Shown: in pieces, positions 14,058-21,931 of the stretch
Position numbering within the stretch: the stretch's first letter is position 1
How the letters are laid out: every line of letters starts with the position of its first letter
DNA from: JABSOG01 sp041583135
Lineage (GTDB): Bacteria; Pseudomonadota; Gammaproteobacteria; Enterobacterales; Alteromonadaceae
Assembly (NCBI GenBank): GCA_041583135.1
Contig: JBFHGJ010000095.1
Coordinates: 1 to 23,347, forward strand
Direction: 5' to 3'
Length of the DNA: 23,347 nucleotides
Translations under genes and position numbers: made by a program
The notes under the pieces: generated by a model
What the model saw: the letters and a program-made list of their open reading frames with translations, nothing else
Told to the model about the DNA's origin: nothing
Databases searched by the model: none

Positions 14058-15286
14058 AGTTGTTTCCTTAATTGCTGTAACTTTTGCACCAGTGTCACCA
14101 ACGCCTCATTTCTGGCGGGGACTTCGGCAAACATGGCCTGATGGGCGTCTTGTTTGTTTATATGGCATAAACGACAAATGAGTTCGAGTTGCTCTTGCTG
14201 CGTCATTTGCGCGAACTGTTGGTGTCTGAGGATCAAGGCTCGTACAATTTTTTGTCTCAACATGGCAATGAGCGCGTCACTTTCACCGCTGTAACGACGA
14301 TAGCGGGCGGCAGCGGCAAGGTGTTCAAGGTAATTGCGTCTGATGGTGCGGTTTGAGCTGACTTTTAACCCCAACGACAAGGTTTGTGACCAGATCCATA
14401 GGCCGACAAACAGCGCGAAAGACAGTACCAGCGTGGTGGCGTTTTGCCACAGGAGTTGTAGAATACTCGGTACTTCTTCATAGTATAAGAGCCACGTTTT
14501 ATTGCTGTCTTCGGTCAGGCGCACCAAGGCGTAGGCGTTGTCATAACAGGCAATATCTTGATTTTGCCAGTGAGCCATGTCGGTTAAGACGGTGACTTTG
14601 CCCTTGCCGGAGGTCAGTTGCAGCAACTGTATGCCATAATCGTTTTCGCCGGATAAGCTGACAAAACGTTGCGGGCCTGAATAAAGCAAGCTGTCTACGC
14701 TATTGATGTTGATGGCAATCGGCGCGGCACTGTCTAAGCTCAGCTCTGTCATCAGCAGGTTGTCAGGGCAGTCAATGGCGTACCTAGCATTGTTTTGGGC
14801 GATGCGTTGGGCAATGGTTTTGGCGCTTTCTGGCTTGCTGTCCTCGTCGTCATTGTCATACTCATCATAGTCGCCGTTGATGACTTTCACTTTGTAGTGA
14901 GACAGTAGGCGGTCTCCCGATTGCTCAAGTGCACCGCCGTAATTTGGACGTCCCAGCAAGATCAAATGACCGCCTTGTGATACCCAGTCAATCAAGGCCG
15001 CTATACGATTTTGAGTCAGGCTTTCACGCTTTGAGTCAATGATGATGGTATCTTCATGGCCGGGTAAGTTTGCCAGCAGCTGCATGCCGCGCTGGGCTTC
15101 AAAGCTGTCTTCGCCACTGAGCCGGTTCAGCAGTTGTTCAATGGCAAGGTAGGGGTTGCGATTGGCCTCAGGCCCAGGGCCGATTTCAACTTCAACTTCT
15201 TCAAACTCAATATCGAAATACCATACGGCGCCGCCGACCAGCAGTATCACGACCAAACCGAGCGCAATCCATAGATACTTAGCCAT
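14051..15286 (-). CDS. DUF4350 domain membrane protein
   Basis: 411 residues from the ATG at 15286 (MAKYLWIALGL). The frame stays open to an ATG at 15481, but the extra 65 residues would lie wholly inside the DUF4129 coding sequence and look unlike protein, so I reject that start. An N-terminal membrane helix (about 4-24) is followed by a periplasmic domain of about 30-290 containing DTIIIDSKRESL and GGHLILLGRP, the DUF4350 region, which recalls a Rossmann-like or GATase-like fold. A second helix (VLSFALFVGLWIWSQTL) is followed by a cytoplasmic helical tail of about 100 residues. Function is unknown. The gene overlaps the DUF4129 stop by eight bases and the moxR start by seven. Confidence 0.88.
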   Translation of the reverse strand: MAKYLWIALGLVVILLVGGAVWYFDIEFEEVEVEIGPGPEANRNPYLAIEQLLNRLSGEDSFEAQRGMQLLANLPGHEDTIIIDSKRESLTQNRIAALIDWVSQGGHLILLGRPNYGGALEQSGDRLLSHYKVKVINGDYDEYDNDDEDSKPESAKTIAQRIAQNNARYAIDCPDNLLMTELSLDSAAPIAININSVDSLLYSGPQRFVSLSGENDYGIQLLQLTSGKGKVTVLTDMAHWQNQDIACYDNAYALVRLTEDSNKTWLLYYEEVPSILQLLWQNATTLVLSFALFVGLWIWSQTLSLGLKVSSNRTIRRNYLEHLAAAARYRRYSGESDALIAMLRQKIVRALILRHQQFAQMTQQEQLELICRLCHINKQDAHQAMFAEVPARNEALVTLVQKLQQLRKQLC

Positions 15287-16796
15287 TGTGACCTGCCTTA
15301 GTGTCGCCGAACACGGCTGGCCACTGCTGACATAAGGTATGCATGGTTTGTTCGTCCGGTGCTTTGGCTGCATATGCCAAGCGTAACCAGTGCCTTGTGA
15401 TCTGCGCAAACAGCTGATAGACCTCTGGTTGAGCATTTTTTTTGACTTGCGATAAGCATTCACCTTCGGTGAAGCTGTCATGCACTTCTAGGTGGCGCTG
15501 GTGGATCAGCCAATATAAGGCGCTGCGATAAAGTAAACTCAGTGCCTGGCGTTTACTGCCTTGTTGCCATAGCTCAAGTGCTTGGGTGGCCGGATCATCA
15601 GGTATGCTGTCCTGGGTGATGTCCAAGCCAAACACCACTTTGCTCTGTGGCGTGTCCTGTGAGGCCGATTTTTTCGGTAGTAAGGCTTTAATCACGTGGC
15701 GGTAGCGGATCAACAACATGATCACCAGGCCGACAATCAATGCCAGCACAATCCACTCAATACCGTTTGCCAAAAAGCCTATAAGGGGCAACATCCCGGT
15801 GCTATCGATCGGCTTGTCCTTTTCCTTTTCGCTTGGCTCATAATCGAGATAGAACTTTGGATAACTTTGGGTTTTGGTGCGGCGAAACGGCGGCTGGCTT
15901 AAAATCGCCCGCGCTTCACTTCTGACGGCTTGGCGTTGTGCCAACTGGGTTTTGTCTGTCGTCTCTGTCTGCTGCTGTTGGGCATAACCGGTTTGCGGCA
16001 GCATCAGACTGCCAAACAGCAATAGCGCTGCGAGTGCCGACAGCGCGCTAGGACTTGATTTTGGTTGGTGGCGACTGGCCAAACGTTTAAAGGCGATTTC
16101 TATGTCCCACCCTTCGATTTGGGTGCGCTGGTTAAGATACAGCGAAAAGCCGGCGGCAATATAGAAAGGCGCCACTGCGACCATCGCGACATAACCTGCA
16201 AAGTTGCTCACCAGTGAGGTTTGTGAGAGCAATTCCATTAACGCAATATCGTCTTGCAGCTCTGTCGGCACCAACATATAAAACAAGACATAGAGTGAAA
16301 TGCCGATAATGGCTTCGGCATGGGCGCCGACAACGGTCAGCCAAAATGCCGCCTGTTGATTACTGCCAACAAATTGCATTAGACGCTTGGCGCGTCTTTC
16401 GCCACTTAAGTTTTCCAGTTGCACGATGGCCATGTTGTATGAGCGCTGCGGACTAAGACGTCGCCACAGTAATGTTGGGATAATTTGTCTTGAGGCGATG
16501 CTTAACCACATTTTGAGTTGTGTCTTCAAATCTGGCTTATCGCCAAACTGTCTAACGCTGAGGTAAGCCAATAAGATGCGCTCCCACAGTGGTTTGCACC
16601 ACCAAAACAACAAGGCGGCCCAGAAGATGTTTTCACCATAAAACAGTAACGACAACAACAAAAAAATAGGCAGGGTTAAGGTGATATAGCCGGTCACCAA
16701 TGGTCCGTACCATTGCTTGGCCATGCGAAAGCCTAAATCGACCGCTTGCCAGTTGGAGCGCGGCCTGACGACAGTAGAGATCTTACTTAGGTCCAT
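15279..16796 (-). CDS. DUF4129 domain multi-pass membrane protein
   Basis: 505 residues from the ATG at 16796, chosen because AAGGAG lies six bases upstream. An ATG at 16826 would add ten residues but lacks such a site. Hydrophobic segments lie at about 33-70, 160-180, 200-220, 250-270 (ending TGYAQ, resembling an internal signal peptide) and 345-362. A charged, Gln-rich periplasmic stretch lies between the last two. The C-terminal part of about 410-495 (QALSLLYRSALYWLIHQR, FTEGECL) is the DUF4129 domain. In other bacteria DUF4129 is often fused to a transglutaminase; here it stands without one. Its first 14 bases overlap the end of the SpoIIM-like gene. Function is unknown; a structural membrane component of the MoxR system is inferred. 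Confidence 0.87.
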   Translation of the reverse strand: MDLSKISTVVRPRSNWQAVDLGFRMAKQWYGPLVTGYITLTLPIFLLLSLLFYGENIFWAALLFWWCKPLWERILLAYLSVRQFGDKPDLKTQLKMWLSIASRQIIPTLLWRRLSPQRSYNMAIVQLENLSGERRAKRLMQFVGSNQQAAFWLTVVGAHAEAIIGISLYVLFYMLVPTELQDDIALMELLSQTSLVSNFAGYVAMVAVAPFYIAAGFSLYLNQRTQIEGWDIEIAFKRLASRHQPKSSPSALSALAALLLFGSLMLPQTGYAQQQQTETTDKTQLAQRQAVRSEARAILSQPPFRRTKTQSYPKFYLDYEPSEKEKDKPIDSTGMLPLIGFLANGIEWIVLALIVGLVIMLLIRYRHVIKALLPKKSASQDTPQSKVVFGLDITQDSIPDDPATQALELWQQGSKRQALSLLYRSALYWLIHQRHLEVHDSFTEGECLSQVKKNAQPEVYQLFAQITRHWLRLAYAAKAPDEQTMHTLCQQWPAVFGDTKAGHNG

Positions 16797-17784
16797 GAGC
16801 AACTCCTTTTGCGCCATCTGCTCCACGGCCGCAATAAGCCAAATAGACGAAAACCAGCAACCATAAAAGACCGCCTACGGTGTATTTGACGCCTATCGGG
16901 GTTGCGGAATTCGACGACCAAAATGCTTCGAGAAAGGCGGCGATCAGCAAAAACAAGATAATGCCATACAGCAGGTCCAATGCCTTTTTACCAGCTACGC
17001 TGAGCGCTTCGAGCCGGGTCATGCGACCCGGAGCGATAAGGGCATGTCCGAGCATCAGCCCGCCCATACCTGCGATCACAATGGCCGTCAGCTCAAATGA
17101 ACCATGGGCAATGACAAAGCCGAAGAAGGTGTCGATATAACCGATATTAACCATATGACCGGCCAGTGCGCCGAACAAAAGGCCGTTGTAGGTTAGATAG
17201 AAAATACTGCCTAAGCCGAAAAACAAGCCGGTGGCAAAGGTTTGAAATCCGACGCTGATGTTGTTCTTAATATAGAGGCCGAACATTTGCACATCACTGG
17301 TCGCCTCACGGTCTTGTCCGATATGTTCGGCGCCGGGGTCATACATGGCTTCAAAGTCGGATACATTGTCGTAGTCGAGCATATTGAAGATCAGGTCCGG
17401 TTGGAGCAAGACCAGAATAAACAGCACCAGCCCCGGCAGATAAAAAATGGCGCTGGCGAGCCAAAACAGTTTGGCCTGCTCGCGTACGCGGCTGGGAAAG
17501 GTGACGATGATAAAGCGCAAAATGGCCGAGAGCACTTGCGAGCGGCGGCGATAAAGCTGTTGATGTGAGCGCAGCACCAGGTCGTTGAGTTTCGTCACCA
17601 AATGATTGGAGTAGCGTCTTTGCTGAGCCAAGCTTAAGTGATGACACACGCGGCGATAGAGTGTCGGGAATTCGCCATTGCTTGGCGTTTTACGCCAAAA
17701 ACCGCCGCGCTCAGCTTGCTGGAGTTGCTGCTCCAGTTCCGCCCAGGTATTTTTGTAGAGCTTCTCGAAGGTCTGCTGTTTCAT
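16783..17784 (-). CDS. SpoIIM/DUF95 family membrane protein
   Basis: 333 residues. A charged cytoplasmic N-terminus (1-100) is followed by five predicted membrane helices at about 107-128, 183-210, 228-250, 270-288 and 302-318. The third contains the family-conserved HGSFELTAI (H227, E231). The family is named for the sporulation protein SpoIIM, but homologues are common in non-sporulating bacteria within RDD-MoxR-DUF58 clusters, as here, so no role in sporulation follows. It overlaps the RDD gene by four bases (ATGA) and the DUF4129 gene by 14, and contains the latter's ribosome binding site. Confidence 0.9.
   Translation of the reverse strand: MKQQTFEKLYKNTWAELEQQLQQAERGGFWRKTPSNGEFPTLYRRVCHHLSLAQQRRYSNHLVTKLNDLVLRSHQQLYRRRSQVLSAILRFIIVTFPSRVREQAKLFWLASAIFYLPGLVLFILVLLQPDLIFNMLDYDNVSDFEAMYDPGAEHIGQDREATSDVQMFGLYIKNNISVGFQTFATGLFFGLGSIFYLTYNGLLFGALAGHMVNIGYIDTFFGFVIAHGSFELTAIVIAGMGGLMLGHALIAPGRMTRLEALSVAGKKALDLLYGIILFLLIAAFLEAFWSSNSATPIGVKYTVGGLLWLLVFVYLAYCGRGADGAKGVAHGPK
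16803..16808 (-). promoter_or_regulatory. ribosome binding site deciding the DUF4129 start
   Basis: The minus strand reads AAGGAG, six bases before the ATG at 16796 and inside the final codons of the SpoIIM-like gene. It selects this ATG over the upstream one at 16826. Confidence 0.75.
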
Positions 17785-18464
17785 GACTGTCCTATGATGC
17801 CGTTGGCTATCTTCTTGAGCTCGACAACTGTGTCTATCGATGGCTTGTCTTTAAATAAAGGGGCAAGCACTTGCGCCAGTTCTTGCTGTCTGGCTGGCGA
17901 TAGTTTTTTTGACCGTTCGGCAAAGGCGATTAACGCTTGTTGTTCTTCGAGTTCCAACATGACCGGAGCGGGGCGTGAACCGACATTTTCCGTTTTGCTT
18001 GGTGGTTCAGCCTTTTCATCGTAAACCACCAAGGTTGCCGCAACGTGATCGCCCAAGCGCTTAAATTTGTTGGAACAGCTCATCGAGATCAGGCCCAGCA
18101 GATAAAAGGAAGGGAACATATCTGCCGCTCGCATGATGTTGCGCATAATAGATGCGCCCCAGCCCAATGGGGTGCCATCGTCGTGGACGACTTTGATTTT
18201 CATGGCTCTTTTGCCCGGAGTGGCGCCATGGCTGAACATTTCAAAAAAGACGCTGTAAAACCACTCCAACAAAAAATAGAGAATGAGAAACACGCCACTG
18301 CCGAGTTTTCCCATTGGGGAAAGTATCAAGGAGATCACGATCAGAACCACCATCCTGATCAGCCAGTCGATGGTGAACGCGAGGATCCGCGGCAAGGGAC
18401 CGGCTGGCACCAAGTGCAGTTCTATGCTTTCGGGCGTTTCAAAGTGAATTCGGTTGTCTAACAT
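17781..18464 (-). CDS. RDD family membrane protein
   Basis: 227 residues, first gene of the six-gene operon. The RDD domain covers about 20-150: R26 and D33 at the start of the first helix (LPRILAFTIDWLIRMVVL), a second hydrophobic segment of about 57-75, the motif GATPGKRAMKIKV (80-92) and RLGDHVAATLVVYD (136-149). The C-terminal 75 residues are charged and cytoplasmic (EEQQALIAFAERSKKLSPAR). RDD proteins are integral inner-membrane proteins. Some have been linked to ion transport, but most, including those in MoxR clusters, have no assigned role. Its stop overlaps the SpoIIM start (ATGA). Confidence 0.9.
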   Translation of the reverse strand: MLDNRIHFETPESIELHLVPAGPLPRILAFTIDWLIRMVVLIVISLILSPMGKLGSGVFLILYFLLEWFYSVFFEMFSHGATPGKRAMKIKVVHDDGTPLGWGASIMRNIMRAADMFPSFYLLGLISMSCSNKFKRLGDHVAATLVVYDEKAEPPSKTENVGSRPAPVMLELEEQQALIAFAERSKKLSPARQQELAQVLAPLFKDKPSIDTVVELKKIANGIIGQS

Positions 18465-18671
18465 GGGTCTGTCGTTGGTTGATTAACATTAATCATTGTT
18501 GACGAGAAGGGGTGTGCTTGCAAGCAAGACGAAAGAAAAATCGGCTTATATGTCAGCGAGTTGCAGATAATTCCATTTGTGGCACATACATTCCCATCAT
18601 ACTCAATGCCGGGCAAGCTTACCATTTGCCGAGTTTTAGAGCAATATTTTGTTGTGTGGGCTGCTAGGGGC
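18465..18671. other. intergenic region holding the leader of the RDD-MoxR operon
   Basis: Non-coding, between two minus-strand units, so the operon promoter should lie here. On the minus strand TTGCAA, 17 bases, then AACAAT is the best spaced pair I find, and it is weak. A TATAAG word further upstream has no -35. A CTTGCTTGCAAG near-palindrome lies at about 18518-18529. A 78-codon minus-strand frame through the region has no ribosome site and no recognisable protein. Confidence 0.35.
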
Positions 18672-18696
18672 GGTTGTCGGCAAGGTGCCGACAACC
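18672..18696 (-). terminator. perfect 11-bp hairpin after the aminopeptidase gene
   Basis: GGTTGTCGGCA and TGCCGACAACC are separated by three bases, 19 bases after the stop codon at 18715-18717. The stem is GC-rich and perfect. No T-run follows on the minus strand (CGCCCCTAGC), so it is not a textbook intrinsic terminator. It may protect the 3' end of the message or terminate with help. Confidence 0.6.
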
Positions 18697-18714
18697 TGTG
18701 GGCTGAACTTAGGT

Positions 18715-21387
18715 TTAGAAGTTAAACTGTCTAACTTTTAGACACTTTTGATCGCTTTGTAGGGTGACACGTAAACTGTCGTAAAGCGATGGCGTCAGGT
18801 CGCGGTAGCGTTCTACCGCTTGCTCCAGCCGTTTGACACTTTGCTCGCTACAGGCGCCTTTGATGAGTCGGGAGGCATAGGCATTTTGATAGAGATAGCC
18901 AGAATTTTCTGCCACTTGTGCCAAGCCGTCGATGATCTGTTGCTGCAAGCGTTCATACAGTGCCAGCTGGCTGTCGGGAAATATCCAGCGCATTTGCGTG
19001 CGCATAATACTGAGTTTCTCGGCATCACTTTGGTGGATAAACCGATTGACCAGTGTGGTCTTGCCGGCGAAATCTGGACGCACAATTTCTGCTAAGGTCT
19101 TTTCCTGTTCGTCATCGTCTTCGGCAAACATTTGCTGGGTCAGCGCCTGATAGTCTTTGTAGTTGTAGCGGTTGAGGCGTTGTACTAGGCTCCAACGCAT
19201 GTCCGGTGTCGTCGGCACCTGTTCGATGGTCAAATCGCCGGTGAAAATCTGTCTGACTTTCTCCAGCCCCCAAGGGGTGTGCGCTACAATGACAAAACTG
19301 TACAGGGCATCTTTTTGGCGTTCGACATCGCTTGGGTCGAGATTGACCTGTTGCCACATAAAGCGCTCGATTTGCTGCATCCGCTCAGCCACCTGAGCAT
19401 CGCTACTGCCTGATTTGCTGAGGTATCTAAAGGCACTATAGCTAAAACCATTGAGCAACGAACGCACATTGAAAGATTGCTCCTGTGCGTATTGGCTGTT
19501 GAGTACACTGAGGAAATCTTCGATAGTCATGGAGGCTTTTTCGACCTTTTCCCACAAGTCTTGCCACAACATGGTGCGCAATTGTTCATCGGTAAATTTC
19601 GATAGATTTTGCTGTAAAAACGCGACAGACTGAGGTTTCAAATCGACTTTAACATAGCCGAGATCGTCCGTGTTGGCATAAACGAAAGGTGGGCAAGCCT
19701 GACCTTTGGCACCGGCAATGTCATTGCTGGGGCCATCGATCAGCACGTCAAAGTGTTGTGATAGCGACACTTTATCCTCGTTGAGCTGATAAAAGCCTAG
19801 GCGCAACTTGTGCTGGCGAATCGTGCCTGAGCTGTTGTCCGGCTGTTGGTAAATCGTGGCTTTGCTGACCTTGCCGTTTTCACACTCAATGTTGGTATAT
19901 ATGGTGTTAACGCCCGCCGCATATAGCCAGTCACGGGTCCAACGGCTTAAATCCTTACCCGATGCGCTGGCCAATTCGGCAATGAAATCATCTAAGGTAG
20001 TATTGCCTTGGGCGTACTTTTTCATGTAGTTGCGAATGCCTTGCTTAAACGCCTCTTTGCCGACAAACTGGCTAAGTTGAGCAACTACGGCGGCACCTTT
20101 ACCATAGGTGATACCGTCGAAAATACTGGTGGCTACGTCGGTGTTGGGCACCGGTAACTCAATCGGGTGGGTGGTGACACGCTGGTCTGAGCGATAGCCC
20201 CAGCTTTTAAAGTTGCTGTTGAAGGTGGTCCAAGCGTCTTTAATACCTAGCCCTTCATCCATCGTGAGGATGGCCATGTAAGATGCGAAAGATTCATTGA
20301 GCCATAACCCGTTCCACCAATCCATGGTCACTAGGTTGCCGAACCACATATGGGCCGCCTCGTGGGCAATGGTGTCGGACAATTCGTCTTTTTCGCCTTT
20401 GGTTAATCCACTTTGCGAGACGAAGGCTTCTTCATTGAAGGTGACGGCAGCGACGTTTTCCATGGCGCCGGAGTTGTAGTCTGGCACGATGATCTGGTCG
20501 TATTTGCCATAAGGGTAATCAATATCGAAATAACGCTCTAAAAAGTCGAGGCTTTTATGCGTGACCTCAAACCAGAATTCGGCATCGATGTCTTTGGCCA
20601 CTTCCTTGCGGGCAAATAGACGCAGGGGGTATTTGCCACTGTTGTCTTGCCATACGTGATAGGGACCAGCATGGAGTGAGAAAACATAGGTGGTGATCCT
20701 TTTACCGGCAGGGAAAAACCAGTGCTTGTTGTCACCGGCATCTTCTATCTTGTGCTCTTTGGTTGTCGAGATCAGTTGCCAATCGTTAGGCGCAATGACA
20801 TCTAGGGTAAAGGTCGCCTTAAGGTTCGGTTGGTCGAACGAAGGAAACATGCGATTGGCGTTGTATGGTTGAAAATCAGAATATAGATAGATATCACCGC
20901 TTTCTTTGTCGATGTAACGGTGCAAGCCGATACCGTTGGAGGCATAAGGGGCGGTATAGGCAATTTCAATCTGGTTGCGGCCTGGCTTTAAGTGCTCCGG
21001 GGCAATGGTTAAGAAGTATTGCTGATAGTCTGAGGCAATGGTTTTGCCGTTGACTTTGAGGCTGTCGATGGTGCCTTGATGAAAGTCAACGCTCAGTGGC
21101 GCCTGATTGTTTGCCGCCAACTCGAAATTCATCGTCATCTGACCGCTAAAGTTGTCACCTTGCTTCGCTAATTTCAGTGACAAGCGATAATCGACAGACT
21201 GCACCTGAGCGCTGCGCTGTTTGGCTTGTTGCTCGGTCAACTGACTTATTTGTGGACGCGGCGTCATAGTGGTTGTCGTTGTGCAGCCGCTGATGGCCAA
21301 TAAGCTCACCAGAATAGCGCTAAGCGCTTGAATTGACTTAAACAAAGCAGGTTTTCTCCAAAGTTGATGACAGCCCAAGTCAGTCAT
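18715..21387 (-). CDS. lipoprotein M1 family aminopeptidase
   Basis: 890 residues from the ATG at 21387. A type II signal peptide ends in the lipobox ISGC (C35), so the protein is lipid-anchored in the periplasm, unlike cytosolic PepN. The M1 catalytic domain shows GAMEN at 307-311 (N-terminal amine recognition), zinc motif HEAAH (H342, H346, catalytic E343), third ligand E365 in NESFASY, and catalytic Y428 (ITYGKGA). A helical ERAP1-like C-terminal domain follows from about 570. It should cleave N-terminal residues from imported peptides. No ribosome site precedes the ATG. A TTG at 21345 (L15), with GGAG about ten bases upstream, would give a 20-residue signal peptide and may be the true start. 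It is a single-gene unit between fdxA and the RDD operon. Confidence 0.93.
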   Translation of the reverse strand: MTDLGCHQLWRKPALFKSIQALSAILVSLLAISGCTTTTTMTPRPQISQLTEQQAKQRSAQVQSVDYRLSLKLAKQGDNFSGQMTMNFELAANNQAPLSVDFHQGTIDSLKVNGKTIASDYQQYFLTIAPEHLKPGRNQIEIAYTAPYASNGIGLHRYIDKESGDIYLYSDFQPYNANRMFPSFDQPNLKATFTLDVIAPNDWQLISTTKEHKIEDAGDNKHWFFPAGKRITTYVFSLHAGPYHVWQDNSGKYPLRLFARKEVAKDIDAEFWFEVTHKSLDFLERYFDIDYPYGKYDQIIVPDYNSGAMENVAAVTFNEEAFVSQSGLTKGEKDELSDTIAHEAAHMWFGNLVTMDWWNGLWLNESFASYMAILTMDEGLGIKDAWTTFNSNFKSWGYRSDQRVTTHPIELPVPNTDVATSIFDGITYGKGAAVVAQLSQFVGKEAFKQGIRNYMKKYAQGNTTLDDFIAELASASGKDLSRWTRDWLYAAGVNTIYTNIECENGKVSKATIYQQPDNSSGTIRQHKLRLGFYQLNEDKVSLSQHFDVLIDGPSNDIAGAKGQACPPFVYANTDDLGYVKVDLKPQSVAFLQQNLSKFTDEQLRTMLWQDLWEKVEKASMTIEDFLSVLNSQYAQEQSFNVRSLLNGFSYSAFRYLSKSGSSDAQVAERMQQIERFMWQQVNLDPSDVERQKDALYSFVIVAHTPWGLEKVRQIFTGDLTIEQVPTTPDMRWSLVQRLNRYNYKDYQALTQQMFAEDDDEQEKTLAEIVRPDFAGKTTLVNRFIHQSDAEKLSIMRTQMRWIFPDSQLALYERLQQQIIDGLAQVAENSGYLYQNAYASRLIKGACSEQSVKRLEQAVERYRDLTPSLYDSLRVTLQSDQKCLKVRQFNF

Positions 21388-21495
21388 AATGTTTTAGCAT
21401 CTTGAGCGATTTTATAACGATAGGCTGCCGATTGTATGAGAAAAGTTGTTTCAGTATGTTGCCAAAGCGTAAATAACCTTGATAAAGCTGCGGAT

Positions 21496-21822
21496 TCATT
21501 CCGTTTCAAGCAGGTGGAGTTTGTCTTCGACACCATCGAATTGTTCGGCATCAGGTAAGGGGGCAATCACTTCGGTGATCACCGGCCACTGCTGCGCCAA
21601 TTCGGCGTTAAGGGCGATAAAATGTGTTTGCTCTGGTGCGAGATTTTCTTCGGGAAATATCGCGCCGGCCGGGCATTCGGGCGGACACAGGTCGCAGCTG
21701 ATGCAGACATCCGGGTTGATGGCCAAAAAGTTCGGCCCTTCGTGAAAAGCGTCTACCGGGCATACCGCCACGCAGTCGGTGTATTTACATGCAATGCAGT
21801 TGTCGGTAACGACGTAGGCCAT
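21496..21822 (-). CDS. fdxA: 7Fe ferredoxin (3Fe-4S and 4Fe-4S), FdxA type
   Basis: 108 residues, matching the 107 of Azotobacter ferredoxin I. Cysteines are C9, C12, C17, C21, C40, C43, C46 and C50. By analogy with ferredoxin I, C9, C17 and C50 hold the 3Fe-4S cluster, and C21, C40, C43 and C46 hold the 4Fe-4S cluster. The missing fourth cysteine spacing in the first motif is normal for this type. The acidic C-terminal half is also typical. It is a cytoplasmic low-potential electron carrier; its partner here is unknown, though the gene is divergent from a flavin oxidoreductase. It has its own promoter in the divergent gap. Confidence 0.94.
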   Translation of the reverse strand: MAYVVTDNCIACKYTDCVAVCPVDAFHEGPNFLAINPDVCISCDLCPPECPAGAIFPEENLAPEQTHFIALNAELAQQWPVITEVIAPLPDAEQFDGVEDKLHLLETE

Positions 21823-21855
21823 GATCTTTTCTTTCAGTTACTCAAATACGCGGTG

Positions 21856-21885
21856 ATTTTACATTTCTCAGTGCTTTGATGGCAA
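21856..21885 (-). promoter_or_regulatory. candidate sigma-70 promoter of fdxA
   Basis: The minus strand shows TTGCCA (21880-21885), 18 bases, then TAAAAT (21856-21861). Transcription would start about 27 bases before the fdxA ATG. It is the best-formed promoter in the window. Confidence 0.5.
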
Positions 21886-21893
21886 TATTTAAG

Positions 21894-21899
21894 TAAAAT
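21894..21899 (+). promoter_or_regulatory. candidate -10 box of the COG2509 oxidoreductase gene
   Basis: TAAAAT lies about 33 bases before the ATG at 21932. No good -35 is seen at 16-18 bases (GTGCTT at 17). It is back to back with the fdxA promoter. Confidence 0.3.
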
Positions 21900-21931
21900 G
21901 CCCTCGATTTGATTTAGCCGGAAAGCCCCCA

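Noticed and set aside
15287..15481. Upstream start of the DUF4350 gene
   Set aside because: The added 65 residues lie inside the DUF4129 coding sequence and are basic, cysteine-containing and unlike the family. The ATG at 15286 is followed by a normal membrane helix.
16783..17784. Sporulation function suggested by the SpoIIM family name
   Set aside because: The gene sits in a MoxR/DUF58 operon of a Gram-negative type genome; no other sporulation gene is present.
18458..18694. 78-codon minus-strand frame before the RDD gene
   Set aside because: No ribosome site, runs into the RDD start in another frame and into the hairpin, and looks like chance.
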